NCBI GenBank assembly: GCA_012932295.1 | Contig: JAAONU010000008.1 | Span: forward strand, 34,276,949-34,340,948 | DNA: 64,000 nucleotides | Reading direction: 5' to 3' | From: Cyclina sinensis | Lineage: Eukaryota > Mollusca > Bivalvia > Venerida > Veneridae | Program-made: the position numbers and the translations under genes | Part shown: positions 1-10,101 of the stretch, in pieces | Layout: each line of letters begins with the position of its first letter | Numbering within the stretch: the first letter of the stretch is position 1 | The notes under the pieces: generated by a model | Seen by the model: only the letters and a program-made list of their open reading frames with translations | The model's database searches: none | What the model was told of the DNA's origin: nothing

Positions 1-100
1 GGTGAATAATTACTGTAAAACTGATATTGGTGAATAATTACTGTAAAACTGATGTTGGTGAATAATTACTGTAAAACTGATGTTGGTGAATAATTACTAA
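1..100. repeat. 28-bp tandem repeat
   Basis: Three to four near-identical copies of a 28-bp unit that starts GGTGAATAATTACTGTAAAA. The array runs off the left edge, so its true length is unknown. It passes directly into the 45-bp satellite. Confidence 0.9.
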
Positions 101-1760
101 GTTAAAATCTGAAATGAAGCATGGCGCATGTTTATCGGATTAAGGTGTGATTAAATTAGTAAATTTGGTATTCAGACTTGTGATTATATTAGTAAAGTCT
201 TAAATGAAACACTGATTCAGGCTTGTGAATACATGATCGAGTGAAGCCTTGACTGAAACGCTGATTCTTGTTTGTGATAATATCAATAAAGTCTTAAATG
301 TAACACTATTTCAGGCTTGTGAATACATGATCGAGTGAAGTCTTGACTGAAAGGCTGATTCTTGTTTGTGATAATATCAATAAAGTCTTAAATGTAACAC
401 TATTTCAGGCTTGTGAATACACGAATAAAATCTTATATAAAACACTAATTCTTGTTTTCGACTACATAAGTAAAGTCTTAAATGAAACACTGATTCTTGT
501 TTGTGAATAGACGAGTAAAGTCTTTACTGAAACACTAATTCTTGTTTGTGAATACATGAGTAAAGTCTTAACTGAAACACTAATTCTTGTTTGAGAATAC
601 ATGAGTAAAGTCTTAACTGAAACACTATTATTTGTTTGTGAATACATGAGTAAAGTCTTAACTAAAACACTAATTCTTGTTTGTGAATAGACGAGTAAAG
701 TCTTAAATGAAACACTGATTGTTGTTTGTGAATAGACGAGTAAAGTCTTAACTGAAACACTGGTTCTTGTTTGTGAATACATGAGTAAAGTCTTAACTGA
801 AACACTAATTCTTGTTTGTGAATACATGAGTTAAGTCACTGAAACACTGATTCCTTTGTGAATACATGAGTAAAGTCTTAGATAAAACACTATTTCTTGT
901 TTGTGTATACATGAGTAAAGTCTTAACTGAAACACTAATTCTTGTTTGTGAATAAATAAGTAAAGTCTTAACTGAAACACTGATTCTTGTTTGTGAATGC
1001 ATGAGTAAAGTCTTAAATAAAACACTAATTCTTGTTTGTGTATACATGAGTAAAGTCTTAACTGAAACACTGATTCTTGTTTGTGAATAAATAAGTAAAG
1101 TCTTAACTGAAACACTGATACTTGTTTGTGAATACATGAGTAAAGTCTTAAATAAAACACTAATTCTTGTTTGTGTATACATGAGTAAAGTCTTAACTGA
1201 AACACTAATTCTTGTTTGTGAATAAATAAGTAAGGTCTTAACTGAAACACTGATTCTTGTTTGTGAATACATGAGTAAAGTCTTAAATAAAACACTAATT
1301 CTTGTTTGTGTATACATGAGTAAAGTCTTAACTGAATCACTGGTTCTTGTTTGTGAATACATGAGTAAAGTCTTAACTGAAACACTGATTCTTGTTTGTG
1401 AATACATGAATAAAGTCTTAACTGAAACACTAATTCTTGTTTGTGATTACTTGTTTCACTCTGCTTGTATATAATTAAAGTCTGAAATGAAACACTGATT
1501 CTGGCTTGTGATTATATTAGTAAAGTCTTGGATTAAACACTGAATCTTGTTTGTTATTATAGGAATATATTTTTAAACGAAACACTAAATTAATCTTGTG
1601 ATATTATGAGTAAAGTCTTAAATGAAACACTAATTTGATCTTGTGATTACATGCGTAAAGTCTTAACTTTAACACTGATTCACTCTTATTATTTATTGAG
1701 TAAAATCTTAACTGAAACAATCATTTAGACAATGATTATATTATGGTTTTAACTGAAGCA
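101..1760. repeat. 45-bp satellite array with higher-order structure
   Basis: About 35 copies of a 45-bp unit containing AACACTAATTCTTGTTTGTG and ATGAGTAAAGTCTTA. Between about 880 and 1330 the copies form a 135-bp trimer (three variant 45-mers) repeated at least three times. Units near both ends are more diverged, as expected for an array homogenised in its middle. Because 45 is a multiple of three, the array stays open in several frames on both strands (15-residue protein repeats). I treat those frames as artefacts, not genes. Confidence 0.92.
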
Positions 1761-1846
1761 CTGGTTGATTTAGGCCGGAGAAAATCGACTAAAACCGTTA
1801 ACTGAAACACCAATTATGGCTTATGTTTATCGAGTTATTCTCTTAA

Positions 1847-2288
1847 TTAAAGAGGCTGTACTCCAGATTTGACATAAAAAAATTTTTTTCATAAATTATA
1901 TATTTAGATGCCGTGAGATTATAACAACATAATATTTTACTTCAAAACTGATTATAAAAGTCAAAATAGAATAAAAAAAAAATATTTTCGCTCCAGCCTG
2001 ATTTGAACGCTGGACCCTCATGTTAACAAAATATTTCCAACGCTTTTACTGTCACCACCATCGCCTCATGTTATATTACAGATATTTACTTTAAATCTTA
2101 TACGATATAGTTATACCGTCGCGTTACGGTATAGCACTTTGAAAGGGAAAAAAATCAATTTATAATGTAATTATTTGACTTATTTTTTGTCAGTAGGTTA
2201 TCTTTTAACCATTTATCATAAATATGACAAGAAATTTATAATACAAGAAAACTTTCTTTTTTTGTCATCTGGAGCACAGCCCCTTTAA
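1847..2288. mobile_element. TTAA-flanked MITE inserted in the satellite
   Basis: A 442-bp segment bounded by TTAA on both sides. The terminal inverted repeats read inward as AGAGGCTGTACTCCAGAT on the left and AGGGGCTGTGCTCCAGAT on the right, each followed by GAC/TGAC and an A-run. Satellite sequence stops at the left end and resumes right after the right end (AATGTAATACTGATTC), so this is an insertion. No transposase frame is present. TTAA flanks suggest mobilisation by a piggyBac-like transposase (inference). On the minus strand at about 1985-2070 there is a tRNA-like block with a B-box-like GCGTTCAAATC. Confidence 0.7.
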
Positions 2289-2380
2289 ATGTAATACTGA
2301 TTCATGCTAAATGAATATTGGGTTACAATCTTAGCCGAAGCAAGGATTAAGTTTCAATATAATCGAGTGAAACTTAGGTT
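2289..2380. repeat. Residual diverged 45-bp satellite monomers
   Basis: AATGTAATACTGATTCATGC and the following GAATATTGGGTTACAATCTTA are recognisable diverged units of the upstream satellite. They show that the array once continued across the MITE insertion site. Confidence 0.55.
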
Positions 2381-2735
2381 TGATAAAACGGCATATGCAG
2401 CAATACACACTTACTTTCGCTAAGCATTTATTGTTTATTTCACTGTCATTTTCAAAATTTGTTACCGTATGCCTGTTTGTTTGTTGCTTTTTTGTTGTTG
2501 TTTTTTTTTCAAATAGATGTGCCCTATTTCATCTCTGACATTTTACAGCTAAATCTTGTTTTCGTCATGTGACAAATCTGACACTCGTTAGCATTCATGT
2601 GAACTTCTATTTAACTAATCTTCGAAATAAATTATCAAACTAACAAGAGACTTGCTCAAGAACACCTTTCTTAAACTCATTGAATAAGTTTATAAAATGT
2701 AACCTAATGCCAGATTTAATTTATAACTTTTGTAG

Positions 2736-3092
2736 GTTATCATCTTGAACCATCCTGGTGAGATTAAAAATGGTTATGCGCCAGTCCTAGATTGTCATAC
2801 AGCGCATGTTGCTTGCAAATTTGAAGAAATCAAGGAGAAGATAGATCGCCGTTCCGGTAAGAAGCTTGAGGAAAATCCAAAAATGGTCAAATCGGGAGAC
2901 GCTTGCATGGTTACCCTGGTACCCAGCAAACCAATGGTCGTGGAAGCGTTCAGCGAGTACTCTCCCCTTGGGCGCTTTGCTGTCCGTGACATGAAGCAGA
3001 CGGTCGCTGTTGGTGTCATCAAAGAGGTCAAGAAAACGGAGAAACAAGGGAAGGTAACCAAGGCAGCCCAGAAAGCTGGAAAGAAGAAATGA
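2736..3092 (+). CDS. EEF1A: eEF1A terminal coding exon (second, partial copy)
   Basis: This 357-bp exon follows an acceptor (ACTTTTGTAG) and runs from Val-Ile-Ile-Leu-Asn-His-Pro-Gly to the stop at 3090-3092. It encodes the last 118 residues of translation elongation factor 1-alpha, domain III with the Lys-rich tail. Exon length and phase equal those of the complete gene on the minus strand (22654-23010). The proteins differ at only about four positions, including Ser for the usual Pro in the EY-P-PLGRF segment. No upstream eEF1A exon is visible on this strand in the 2.7 kb to the left edge, which is satellite and MITE. It is therefore either the end of a gene lying mostly outside the window or a partial duplicate. 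Divergence from the complete copy is very uneven along the exon (see findings). Without the other exons I cannot say whether it is expressed. Confidence 0.85.
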   Translation, partial: VIILNHPGEIKNGYAPVLDCHTAHVACKFEEIKEKIDRRSGKKLEENPKMVKSGDACMVTLVPSKPMVVEAFSEYSPLGRFAVRDMKQTVAVGVIKEVKKTEKQGKVTKAAQKAGKKK

Positions 3093-3480
3093 TTATTGGC
3101 GGCTCACAACTGCGGACCTACAACAGGGCGGTTTCCTTGTCCGCAGATATTTTGTAAAAGTTATAAATGTATTGAATATTGTAAATCCAGTCGATGTAAC
3201 AGCTTCATAAATAGTCTTGTTGATGCTGGAAAGACTCTTCAATTTCCTGTTTGGACCCTTATTACACATCTGGCTAATATTCATCGAAAAGAAAAACGTA
3301 GAAAAAAAATGAAGCTGTTTATAGCAATTTGTCGCAATTTGTCTATATCTATGAAACTAACAAGATATTAAGTTGATGGAATGGTGATTAACCACTTTTG
3401 TTTATAGAAAAAGAAGAAGGATAAATGTGATGACTAGACAATATTGAATATTTAAACAAAGAATAATTGAAGTAAAGTGT
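3093..3480 (+). other. 3' UTR-like flank of the eEF1A copy
   Basis: The block around 3271-3315 (ATTCATCGAAAAGAAAAACG) matches the minus-strand sequence downstream of the complete eEF1A gene at about 22425-22475 (TTCATCGGAAAGAGAAACG). The duplication therefore includes 3' UTR as well as the exon. I see no other feature here. Confidence 0.5.
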
Positions 3481-3934
3481 AATACAGACACTTTATTTCA
3501 TTGGTCTGGTAATTCTAAAGAACATCACCAGACGTTTTATTAACAATGAGGAGAAATTAATGTTTATATTGTCTTTATTTTCTACTGTATTTTCTTTCAA
3601 GATTCCATTTAAAGTTTTTATTAGAACTGTATACAAGACTCTTTGGCTTGACGTGTGTGCATGTAACATTATATTTCTGAAACTGGAAATAAAAATGTAC
3701 CCAATGATATCTTTTCTCTTTTCGCGATAGAAGTGTATTTTCATTGGTCAGTTTATATGAACAGTGAACATAGACAGATTCTAGCTCCACTCGTGATGTC
3801 ATACATAAAGCATTGGACCTGATATATTTATTTATAACTTACGAAAAAGTTGTGAATCATCCTGTCCAGTCCTCACTTAAGATTCAATCTTCAGACCCGG
3901 ACCTACATGAATTTGCTGATTTGCTGAAAATGTC

Positions 3935-3969
<35 letters not shown>

Positions 3970-4798
3970 CATCATCATGATCATCATCATCGCCATCATC
4001 ATCATCACCGTCTTAACAATAATAATTTTCATGATCATCAACCATCCTATTGGCCATTCCAAGGGGCTATAACTTTGATATTATCAATCATCCACATCTT
4101 CAGTTCATTAAGTTATTACAATATAAAACTGTGAATGGCAGAATAATATGAGATCTCCGAAATGTGCAGATAAACCAGCCAAATGACGAACAAGGTTTCA
4201 TCTCTTTAGTCCAACCCTACCCTGCGAAAAGATCTTTTTGGCGAAGTAAATTTATATTTATGTTCTAGTTAGATTTTCAAACTCAAGATTCACGTGCAAT
4301 ATGTTCGATATCAACCACTCGAGATTCTGTGCATGTCAACAACTGACCTTGACCTTGACCTTTGAGCTACTCAGCAGTATTGTATTCTAGTAGCCCGTGG
4401 ATATTGTCTTACTAACGTACAATGCCGATACCATACCTGTCACACTGAAGCCCGCTTTAGATGAGAAAACATTTGCTCCATGAAGACGGTTCGATTGATT
4501 CTGTCAGTCGACAGCTTGGTCATTTTAGTTTTTTTTTAAAATTAGTTGGTCTCTCCAATAACTTTCTTTCTTGATTAGAGAATGCAGGTGAAAGATGTTG
4601 TGCTGGTTAAAAAAAATTTCAATAAAGTCATGTACCTCAGTCACAAAGGCGTCACTGGTAAAGGTAAATTCTCTGACCAAAAGACTTGAGAAGTTATGGT
4701 CTCTTTTCTTACTTGTGATTTTACAAGTTGCAGTTTCAGAAAAATTCGCCTCTGCTTACAGTGTTATACAGATTTCGAATTATCGTCCGTTATGTATA
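3481..4798. other. Non-coding interval with a trinucleotide microsatellite
   Basis: Holds an (ATT)n run followed by (ATC)n/(TCA)n at about 3938-4010. A TGACCTTGACCTTGACC stretch (AGGTCA half-site repeats read on the other strand) lies at about 4345-4365. No convincing exon on either strand. Confidence 0.6.
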
Positions 4799-4870
4799 GT
4801 CTCTGTGGCCTAGTGGTTAAGGCGCCCGCTTACGGAGCGGGAGGTCGAAGGTTTGAATCCTGTCAGGGGC
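4799..4870 (+). tRNA. tRNA-Arg(ACG)-like head of the SINE
   Basis: The 72 nt fold as a cloverleaf. Acceptor GTCTCTG pairs with CAGGGGC through several G-U pairs, the D stem is GCCT/AGGC, and the anticodon stem is CCCGC/GCGGG with loop TTACGGA (anticodon ACG). The T arm GAAGG/CCTGT has one A-G mismatch. The wobble-rich acceptor, T-stem mismatch and SINE body argue against a functional tRNA gene. Confidence 0.35.
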
Positions 4871-5016
4871 TTGTCCTGGTGAGCCCCGCCTGGGCACATA
4901 GGATAAGGAATTGGGGAGTAAATGTGTACACTTATAAAGGTGTCTCTTAAGCCCGGAAGGCTGGCCCTTTCAGTAGGGGTGACACTAGAATAAACAAGCT
5001 GTTTACTTTTTTTATA
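4799..5016 (+). mobile_element. tRNA-derived SINE
   Basis: A tRNA-like head (4799-4870) is followed by a non-tRNA body (GAGCCCCGCCTGGGCACATA) and ends in a T-run at about 5010-5016. The head carries an A box (TGGCCTAGTGG) and a B box (GGTTTGAATCC), giving an internal pol III promoter. TATAGT occurs at both edges (4795-4800 and about 5014-5019) and could be a short target duplication. A free tRNA gene would not be followed by such a body, so I call it a SINE. Confidence 0.65.
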
Positions 5017-5142
5017 GTAGTCAGTGCATCGAATAACGACCATTCTTATGCTGGATTCGAAATCATGCCCACTGGGTTATAAGTAGTATGAAAAACAAAC
5101 TATCTAGACTACTGAGCCAAAGAATCTCTTCCCTATATCACA

Positions 5143-5217
5143 GTGTGTGTGTGTGTGTGTGTGTGTGTCTGTCTGTCTGTCTGTCTGTCTGTCCGCCTAT
5201 CCATCCGTCTGTCTGTC
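5143..5217. repeat. (GT)n / (GTCT)n microsatellite
   Basis: A run of GT dinucleotides changes into GTCT tetranucleotides and then degenerate CCGTCTGTCTGT units. Confidence 0.95.
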
Positions 5218-5819
5218 GGTACCGGTTGCCCATATGACCGACGCACCACACAGAGTTTAGTTATTTTAGGTTAAGAGAGAATAGTGTAAGCATTCAATTT
5301 CAGAAACACGCTTATTCTTTTCCATGCTCAGTGTACAACACTGCTACATTAGATCTCGTCTGAATGTCTCACTCGTAAGAGGAGCAGCGTGTCGAACTCA
5401 CGATCCCTGTTTTACAAGTGTCACAGGTAGAATGTTTACGCGTATAGACAGGTGAGCTCGGACCGTAACATACCTAATACCTTCTATAGAGTTAAAAAAA
5501 GAAATGTGTCAAGAAAACACAAATGTCCCCGAAACATAGCAATGGTCACAGTCATTGTAACTCATAACTTGATGTTACCTTGCTCCTTTGTGCCGAAAGT
5601 TTTGTAGTCTGTGAACTGATGAAAATACTCTTACGTCCAGGGATAAGACTGATATATGTCCTTTACCTAATTGAATGGCTGACGTGTTTCAAAAGATATT
5701 GATCTAGTGTTTGTTCCCATGGGTCACTGCATGTCTTTTACAGAAAAAAGGGTGTTTCAAAACAGACTTTTGCCTTTTAACTTTTGGGTTTTCATGCTCC
5801 AGTTTAACAGCAAAGGCAA

Positions 5820-6200
5820 TGATGTAGTTCAATTATAAAATTGTAGGAGTTACGCACAGAGGCAATATCAAGTCTAATCAAACATAAGCAATAACTCCGC
5901 CAAAAATGATTGAATCGCAAATGTCTGAGTATATGAGCTGCGATACCTGATAATAATCATTCTGGGGAAGTTTTTTGACAATCACATGGGATATGTGGGA
6001 GGAATTGCTCACAGAATAAATATTAAGTAAAATTAAATAAACAAATTGCAATAACTCCATCAAAAATACTCAGGTCGCAAAAGCGCACTGAGACACTTGA
6101 TAATGATCATTGAAGGTTTGGTGAAAATCAAATGAAAATTGGAGGAGATGTGCACAGAAGATGGGACGGACGGACAGACGGCATAACGGACTGACATTGC
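5820..6200. repeat. Dispersed mollusc-type repeat with two related sub-units
   Basis: Two related blocks, each with CAATAACTCC-n-CAAAAAT, a TCGCAAA...TGAGA-like stretch and TGATAATNATCATT, lie at about 5885-5985 and 6045-6150. The second ends in GACGGACGGACAGACGGC. This layout (imperfect tandem units closed by a GACGGAC run) recurs in the window at about 25330-25740. Confidence 0.55.
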
Positions 6201-6615
6201 GACTACTATATGCCACCCATTCTTGGACATGAAAACGTTTCAGCTGCTACTGTACAGCAAAACGAATTCATTGAGTAAACACATTGGCATGAAAATAATT
6301 ATTTGAAAATAAAAAATGCAAAACATAAAGAACAACATTTAAGATTATAATTAGTTTATTTCCAAAATAGCTCACATATCAAAACAATAAAATGTTCATA
6401 TTCTGTAAAATGCCATAGAATAGAATAAAACACACATTTTATGTGTAAACATGTGTAACATAATACCTCTGTAATATGGTAGATATCCGAGTTATTCCGA
6501 GTGATTCAGAAAAAATAAAAGAACTTTATACAAGAGGCCACGTGCAAGGGTAAGTTATTAGTGTCTGGAAATCTATGAAGTTGGCGATTTCATTTTGCCA
6601 AAATATGATAGAGAA

Positions 6616-6660
6616 AACAAGAGGGCCATTGTGCCCCTTTATCGCTTACCTGAAAACCAT
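6616..6660. repeat. Short dispersed palindrome-like repeat
   Basis: AACAAGAGGGCCATTGTGCCCC followed by TTTATCGCTTACCTG. The GGGCCAT-n-TGGCCC core recurs at about 38588-38605. I recognise it as a common short dispersed sequence of clam genomes; its function is unknown. Confidence 0.5.
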
Positions 6661-6837
6661 TGTAGATTTTTCCTTGCTGTAACTTCCAAAAATAAAACAT
6701 AGTTCATGATGTTTTCTTCAAAATTGTCCCTGTGTTTCATTAACCATTTTTACTCAGACAAATATGAAACAGGTCCACCAAAAGTATATTTCTTTGAAAT
6801 AACTTTTAAACTTTGCCAGGGTTTTTTGGAGAAGACC

Positions 6838-7512
6838 ATGATGACTGATGACGGATAACGACGGATGATAGATGACGACGGATGATGACAGATGACGACG
6901 GATGATAAAAGATGACGACGGATGATGACAGATGGCGGTGGATGATGACAAATGACGGATGATGACAGAATGAAAGATGACGGATGACAACGGATGATGA
7001 CAGATGACGGATGACGACGGATGCCGAAAGATGTCGACGGATGACGACACATGACGACGGATGATGACTGAGGATGACAGATGACGACGGATGAGGACAG
7101 ATGACGGATGACGACAGATTTAGGAGGAAAAGTCGGATGATGACGGATGACGACAGATGACGGATGACAACGGATGATGACGGATGACGGATGACGACGG
7201 ATGCCGAAAGATGACGACGGATGATGACGGATGACGACGGATGAGGACAGATGACGGATGAGGACAGATTTAGGAGAAAAAGTCGGATGATGACGGATGA
7301 CGACAGATGACGGATGACGACGGATGATGATGGATGACGACGAATGACGACAGATGACGGATGACGACGGATGATGACGGATGACGACAGATGACCGATG
7401 ACGACGGATGAGGACAGATGACGGATGACGACGGATGATGACGGATGACGACGGGTGATGACAGATGACGACAGATGGCGGATGATGACGGATGATGACG
7501 GATGACGACGGA
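6838..7512. repeat. GATGACGAC-type minisatellite
   Basis: About 675 bp of GATGACGGATGACGACGGATGATGAC-like units of 9-27 bp. Longer sub-repeats carry GATTTAGGAGGAAAAGTCGG at about 7117 and again at about 7268. The strand is purine-rich. Long frames on the minus strand (His-Pro-Ser-Ser-Ser repeats) follow from the repeat and are not genes. Confidence 0.93.
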
Positions 7513-8370
7513 CAGTCACCTATCATTGAGCACTTCGTGCTCATGTGAGCTCAAAAACAGAAGCTACAACATTAATACAAAACAATAAAATGTTACTTGT
7601 TGGATAAATTTATCAGTTCGTCCATTTATTGTTGTTGTTGTTGAAGTTATCACTGATTAATTGTCGTAAAATGTTTATGTTTGTTGCCACATTTAACAAT
7701 AAGTTCATTTGAAGAAAGATTAAGTTTCACTTTCAGACCTAAAAATTCACGTTAATTTTGATAAAAGTTGCTAATTTGTCAAAAATATAATCAAGCAACG
7801 AAAACCGTTTTTTTCTATTTAATAAAAAATGTAAATCTGATTTTTAACAGTTTGCTATGGGACTGATTAATTTGATTCGGCTGGTGAGCTGATGACGCTA
7901 CTAGGTTGCCGAACTGTGAAGTTTGCAAATTTCATTGACATAAAAAAATAACTACACTAAACACAACATTAAGAAAAATCATAAAATTTACTGCAACATT
8001 AGATACACAGAAGGATTCTACAACATTATGCTATGCAGAGATGCCCGACAGCCGCGAATACATCGGTGCGAGGGTGGCGCACATCAAAGAACAAAGATCG
8101 AGTACCATGTAAACACAACATTAAGGGAATTCAAAAAATTTACTACAACATAATACCTATGTGACCGCACACATGTTTCAAGCAGCCTCTCATTAGCTGA
8201 AATCACATACGAGTTTGCCTTAGTTCACATATAGGCTGACAGGTAGAATTTGATGTCGCTCTATGAATAATACAAGAACTGAAATGAAGCGCTTAAATTT
8301 TGCAAGGCGTCTTTATCAGATTCGAACAGCGTAAAACAAAGATCCAGGTATACGACTCGGCTTCAAATGT
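7513..8370. other. Non-coding 3' flank of the receptor gene
   Basis: Low-complexity AT-rich sequence. An AACACAACATTAAG motif is repeated at about 7960 and 8110, each time followed within 30 bp by TTTACTNCAACAT. No gene seen. Confidence 0.5.
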
Positions 8371-10101
8371 TTATATTTTAGTATTTTTCATGAAGTTTAA
8401 AACATTCTTCTGCTGCCGTTTTGAAATTTGGTCAGCCTCGTTTTCGGTCAATTGTCTGCACCCTCTTATCATGTTGTATACACGCTCATTGAGAATAAAC
8501 GAGAACATTATAAAAGTGCCTTGTAACCCATTCAGGACAATAAAGAAATATGTGAACACATTCAGACGTGTAAAATAGTACAGGAAACCGAAAACCCACG
8601 TTAAACCCGTGATTGTGGAGAGTTTGACGAAGATAAACAAATTTTGGCGTTCTTTTGATTTTGATTCTGCGAGATTTTGTACTCGGGTGATCTTTAAAAC
8701 AACCAAAGTGAACATGCACAAGTTTAGTACAACAACTATTCCTACTGGTATGACTATGAAATAGATACCAAATACCGGATTTTTGATATAGCATCCATTA
8801 CCACCATAACCAATGTCATCCCCGCCGGACAGCGTTTTCGAGACAGTAATCGTTAAACTGATTACTGCAACAGCCACCGAGGCTGTGAACAGCACGTAAA
8901 CCGCAAAAGTTTTACAGACATTTTCAGAAAATGATTTGGTTTTCATGGCAACGAAAACTTTCATCATATGGAACGTGCACAATAGCATCCAACCAAAGGA
9001 AAGAATAAGAGAGAAATGTATGATGATTCCTAACGTTATACACAGCCATTCAATTTCTAAAAATACGAGGTTGTTTACAAGGGTCGCAGTTTGATAAGTT
9101 AGAAGACTTCCTGTAAGCGCCATATTGTTTAGGCCAGGTAAAGTGCGAAGAGAGGGAAGTATTGAATACACAACAAGAGTCAACAACAACGACAAAATAG
9201 AAACACACAAACACACAATTGTTAAATACAAAAATGCTAAGTCATCCGCGGACGGATGTAGCTGGTCTATGATTTCGTCATTTCCGGTTTGTAGTGATAT
9301 AAGATGTTCGAAATAGTCTGCGTGACAAAACATCATGTGTGTTTCGTTTTCTGCAAGCACTTTTGATAAAAATAAGTCGCTTAAAATTTCCTGAAGTTGG
9401 ACTGTCTCTTTGCAAGGCGTCGTATCATCTGTAAGAACAAATTTAGGCAGAGCAACTCTCGCACAAAACGGCTCTGGTTCAATACTGATTACATTTTCAC
9501 CGATATTAGCATACAATCCGACTTCTAATTTGTCTTTTGTGAATTGGAATGGAAAATTTGTGACACTAAAATAATTCTCACAAATCTCGATACTTTGGGT
9601 CTGAGAAGATGTCATTGTTTCACAGTTTATACCCATAAAGTTGATAGGGAATGAACGGAAAATCTTCCCTGTAAAATTGCCAAATTCTGAAATATTGGCA
9701 ATTGAAAGGGCGTGGTTGATAACTTCTTCAACGTTAGGGTTAACATACTGTAGAACCTGAACAAAAATATGTTCAACTGCATCGACTTCGAGCTTCATAC
9801 TTTCGTTTTTGATTCCGGGCATTTCTCTCGTAAGCTGGATATATCCTCGGATCAAAGGCTCGGGAATTCCTTTTCGTGGAACAAGATTTGATCTCATCTT
9901 GTCTAAAGAATTAGATACCGATATAAGCATCGTATAAACAGATTCATAATAATCGTTGCCTGTTTCTCTATTTGGTTGAAGCAAAACATCGCTTTTCATG
10001 ACAACATACTCGTCTCTTCCATCTTTAGTCTCTGGTAGTATACAGTAGAACTCATTGAAAATTTCTAACCCCTGAGGACAGTCTAGAAGCCAATCTTCTC
10101 T
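8371..10101 (-). CDS. Methuselah-like / family-B 7TM receptor, exon 2 (C-terminal part)
   Basis: Read from 10101 down to the stop at 8371, this exon gives 576 residues after an acceptor (TTATTTCAG). It joins exon 1 (13896-14888) in phase 0 to make a 907-residue receptor. The first ~285 residues continue the ectodomain. Seven hydrophobic segments follow at about residues 620-645, 657-678, 683-711, 726-752, 772-801, 818-841 and 845-868 of the joined protein. Family-B-type features are the TM6-like stretch TGLTWVFGFLYYF, the TM7 stretch VLNGLQGTFIMFSFIL and a Cys in the second extracellular loop (GGNGCYIKN). A short tail rich in Lys and Gln ends the protein. I see no Cys/Trp-rich GPS cleavage motif before TM1, so methuselah-like fits better than a self-cleaving adhesion receptor. 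It should act at the plasma membrane; ligand unknown. Confidence 0.88.
   Translation of the reverse strand, partial: REDWLLDCPQGLEIFNEFYCILPETKDGRDEYVVMKSDVLLQPNRETGNDYYESVYTMLISVSNSLDKMRSNLVPRKGIPEPLIRGYIQLTREMPGIKNESMKLEVDAVEHIFVQVLQYVNPNVEEVINHALSIANISEFGNFTGKIFRSFPINFMGINCETMTSSQTQSIEICENYFSVTNFPFQFTKDKLEVGLYANIGENVISIEPEPFCARVALPKFVLTDDTTPCKETVQLQEILSDLFLSKVLAENETHMMFCHADYFEHLISLQTGNDEIIDQLHPSADDLAFLYLTIVCLCVSILSLLLTLVVYSILPSLRTLPGLNNMALTGSLLTYQTATLVNNLVFLEIEWLCITLGIIIHFSLILSFGWMLLCTFHMMKVFVAMKTKSFSENVCKTFAVYVLFTASVAVAVISLTITVSKTLSGGDDIGYGGNGCYIKNPVFGIYFIVIPVGIVVVLNLCMFTLVVLKITRVQNLAESKSKERQNLFIFVKLSTITGLTWVFGFLYYFTRLNVFTYFFIVLNGLQGTFIMFSFILNERVYNMIRGCRQLTENEADQISKRQQKNVLNFMKNTKI

Noticed and set aside
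462..1474. Long overlapping frames on both strands with 15-residue repeats (MYSQTRISVSVKTLL and similar)
   Set aside because: They follow from a 45-bp satellite whose unit length is divisible by three; no splice, start context or protein-like variation.
2787..3061. Minus-strand frames opposite the eEF1A exon (also plus-strand frames at 22685-23142)
   Set aside because: They are antisense shadows of a conserved coding exon and appear in both eEF1A copies for that reason.
4799..4870. A functional tRNA-Arg gene
   Set aside because: T-stem mismatch, wobble-rich acceptor and a following SINE body with a T-rich tail make a SINE head more likely; kept only as a low-confidence entry.
6750..7544. 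264-, 237- and 98-codon frames rich in His-Pro-Ser-Ser-Ser
   Set aside because: All lie in the GATGACGAC minisatellite and exist in several overlapping frames.
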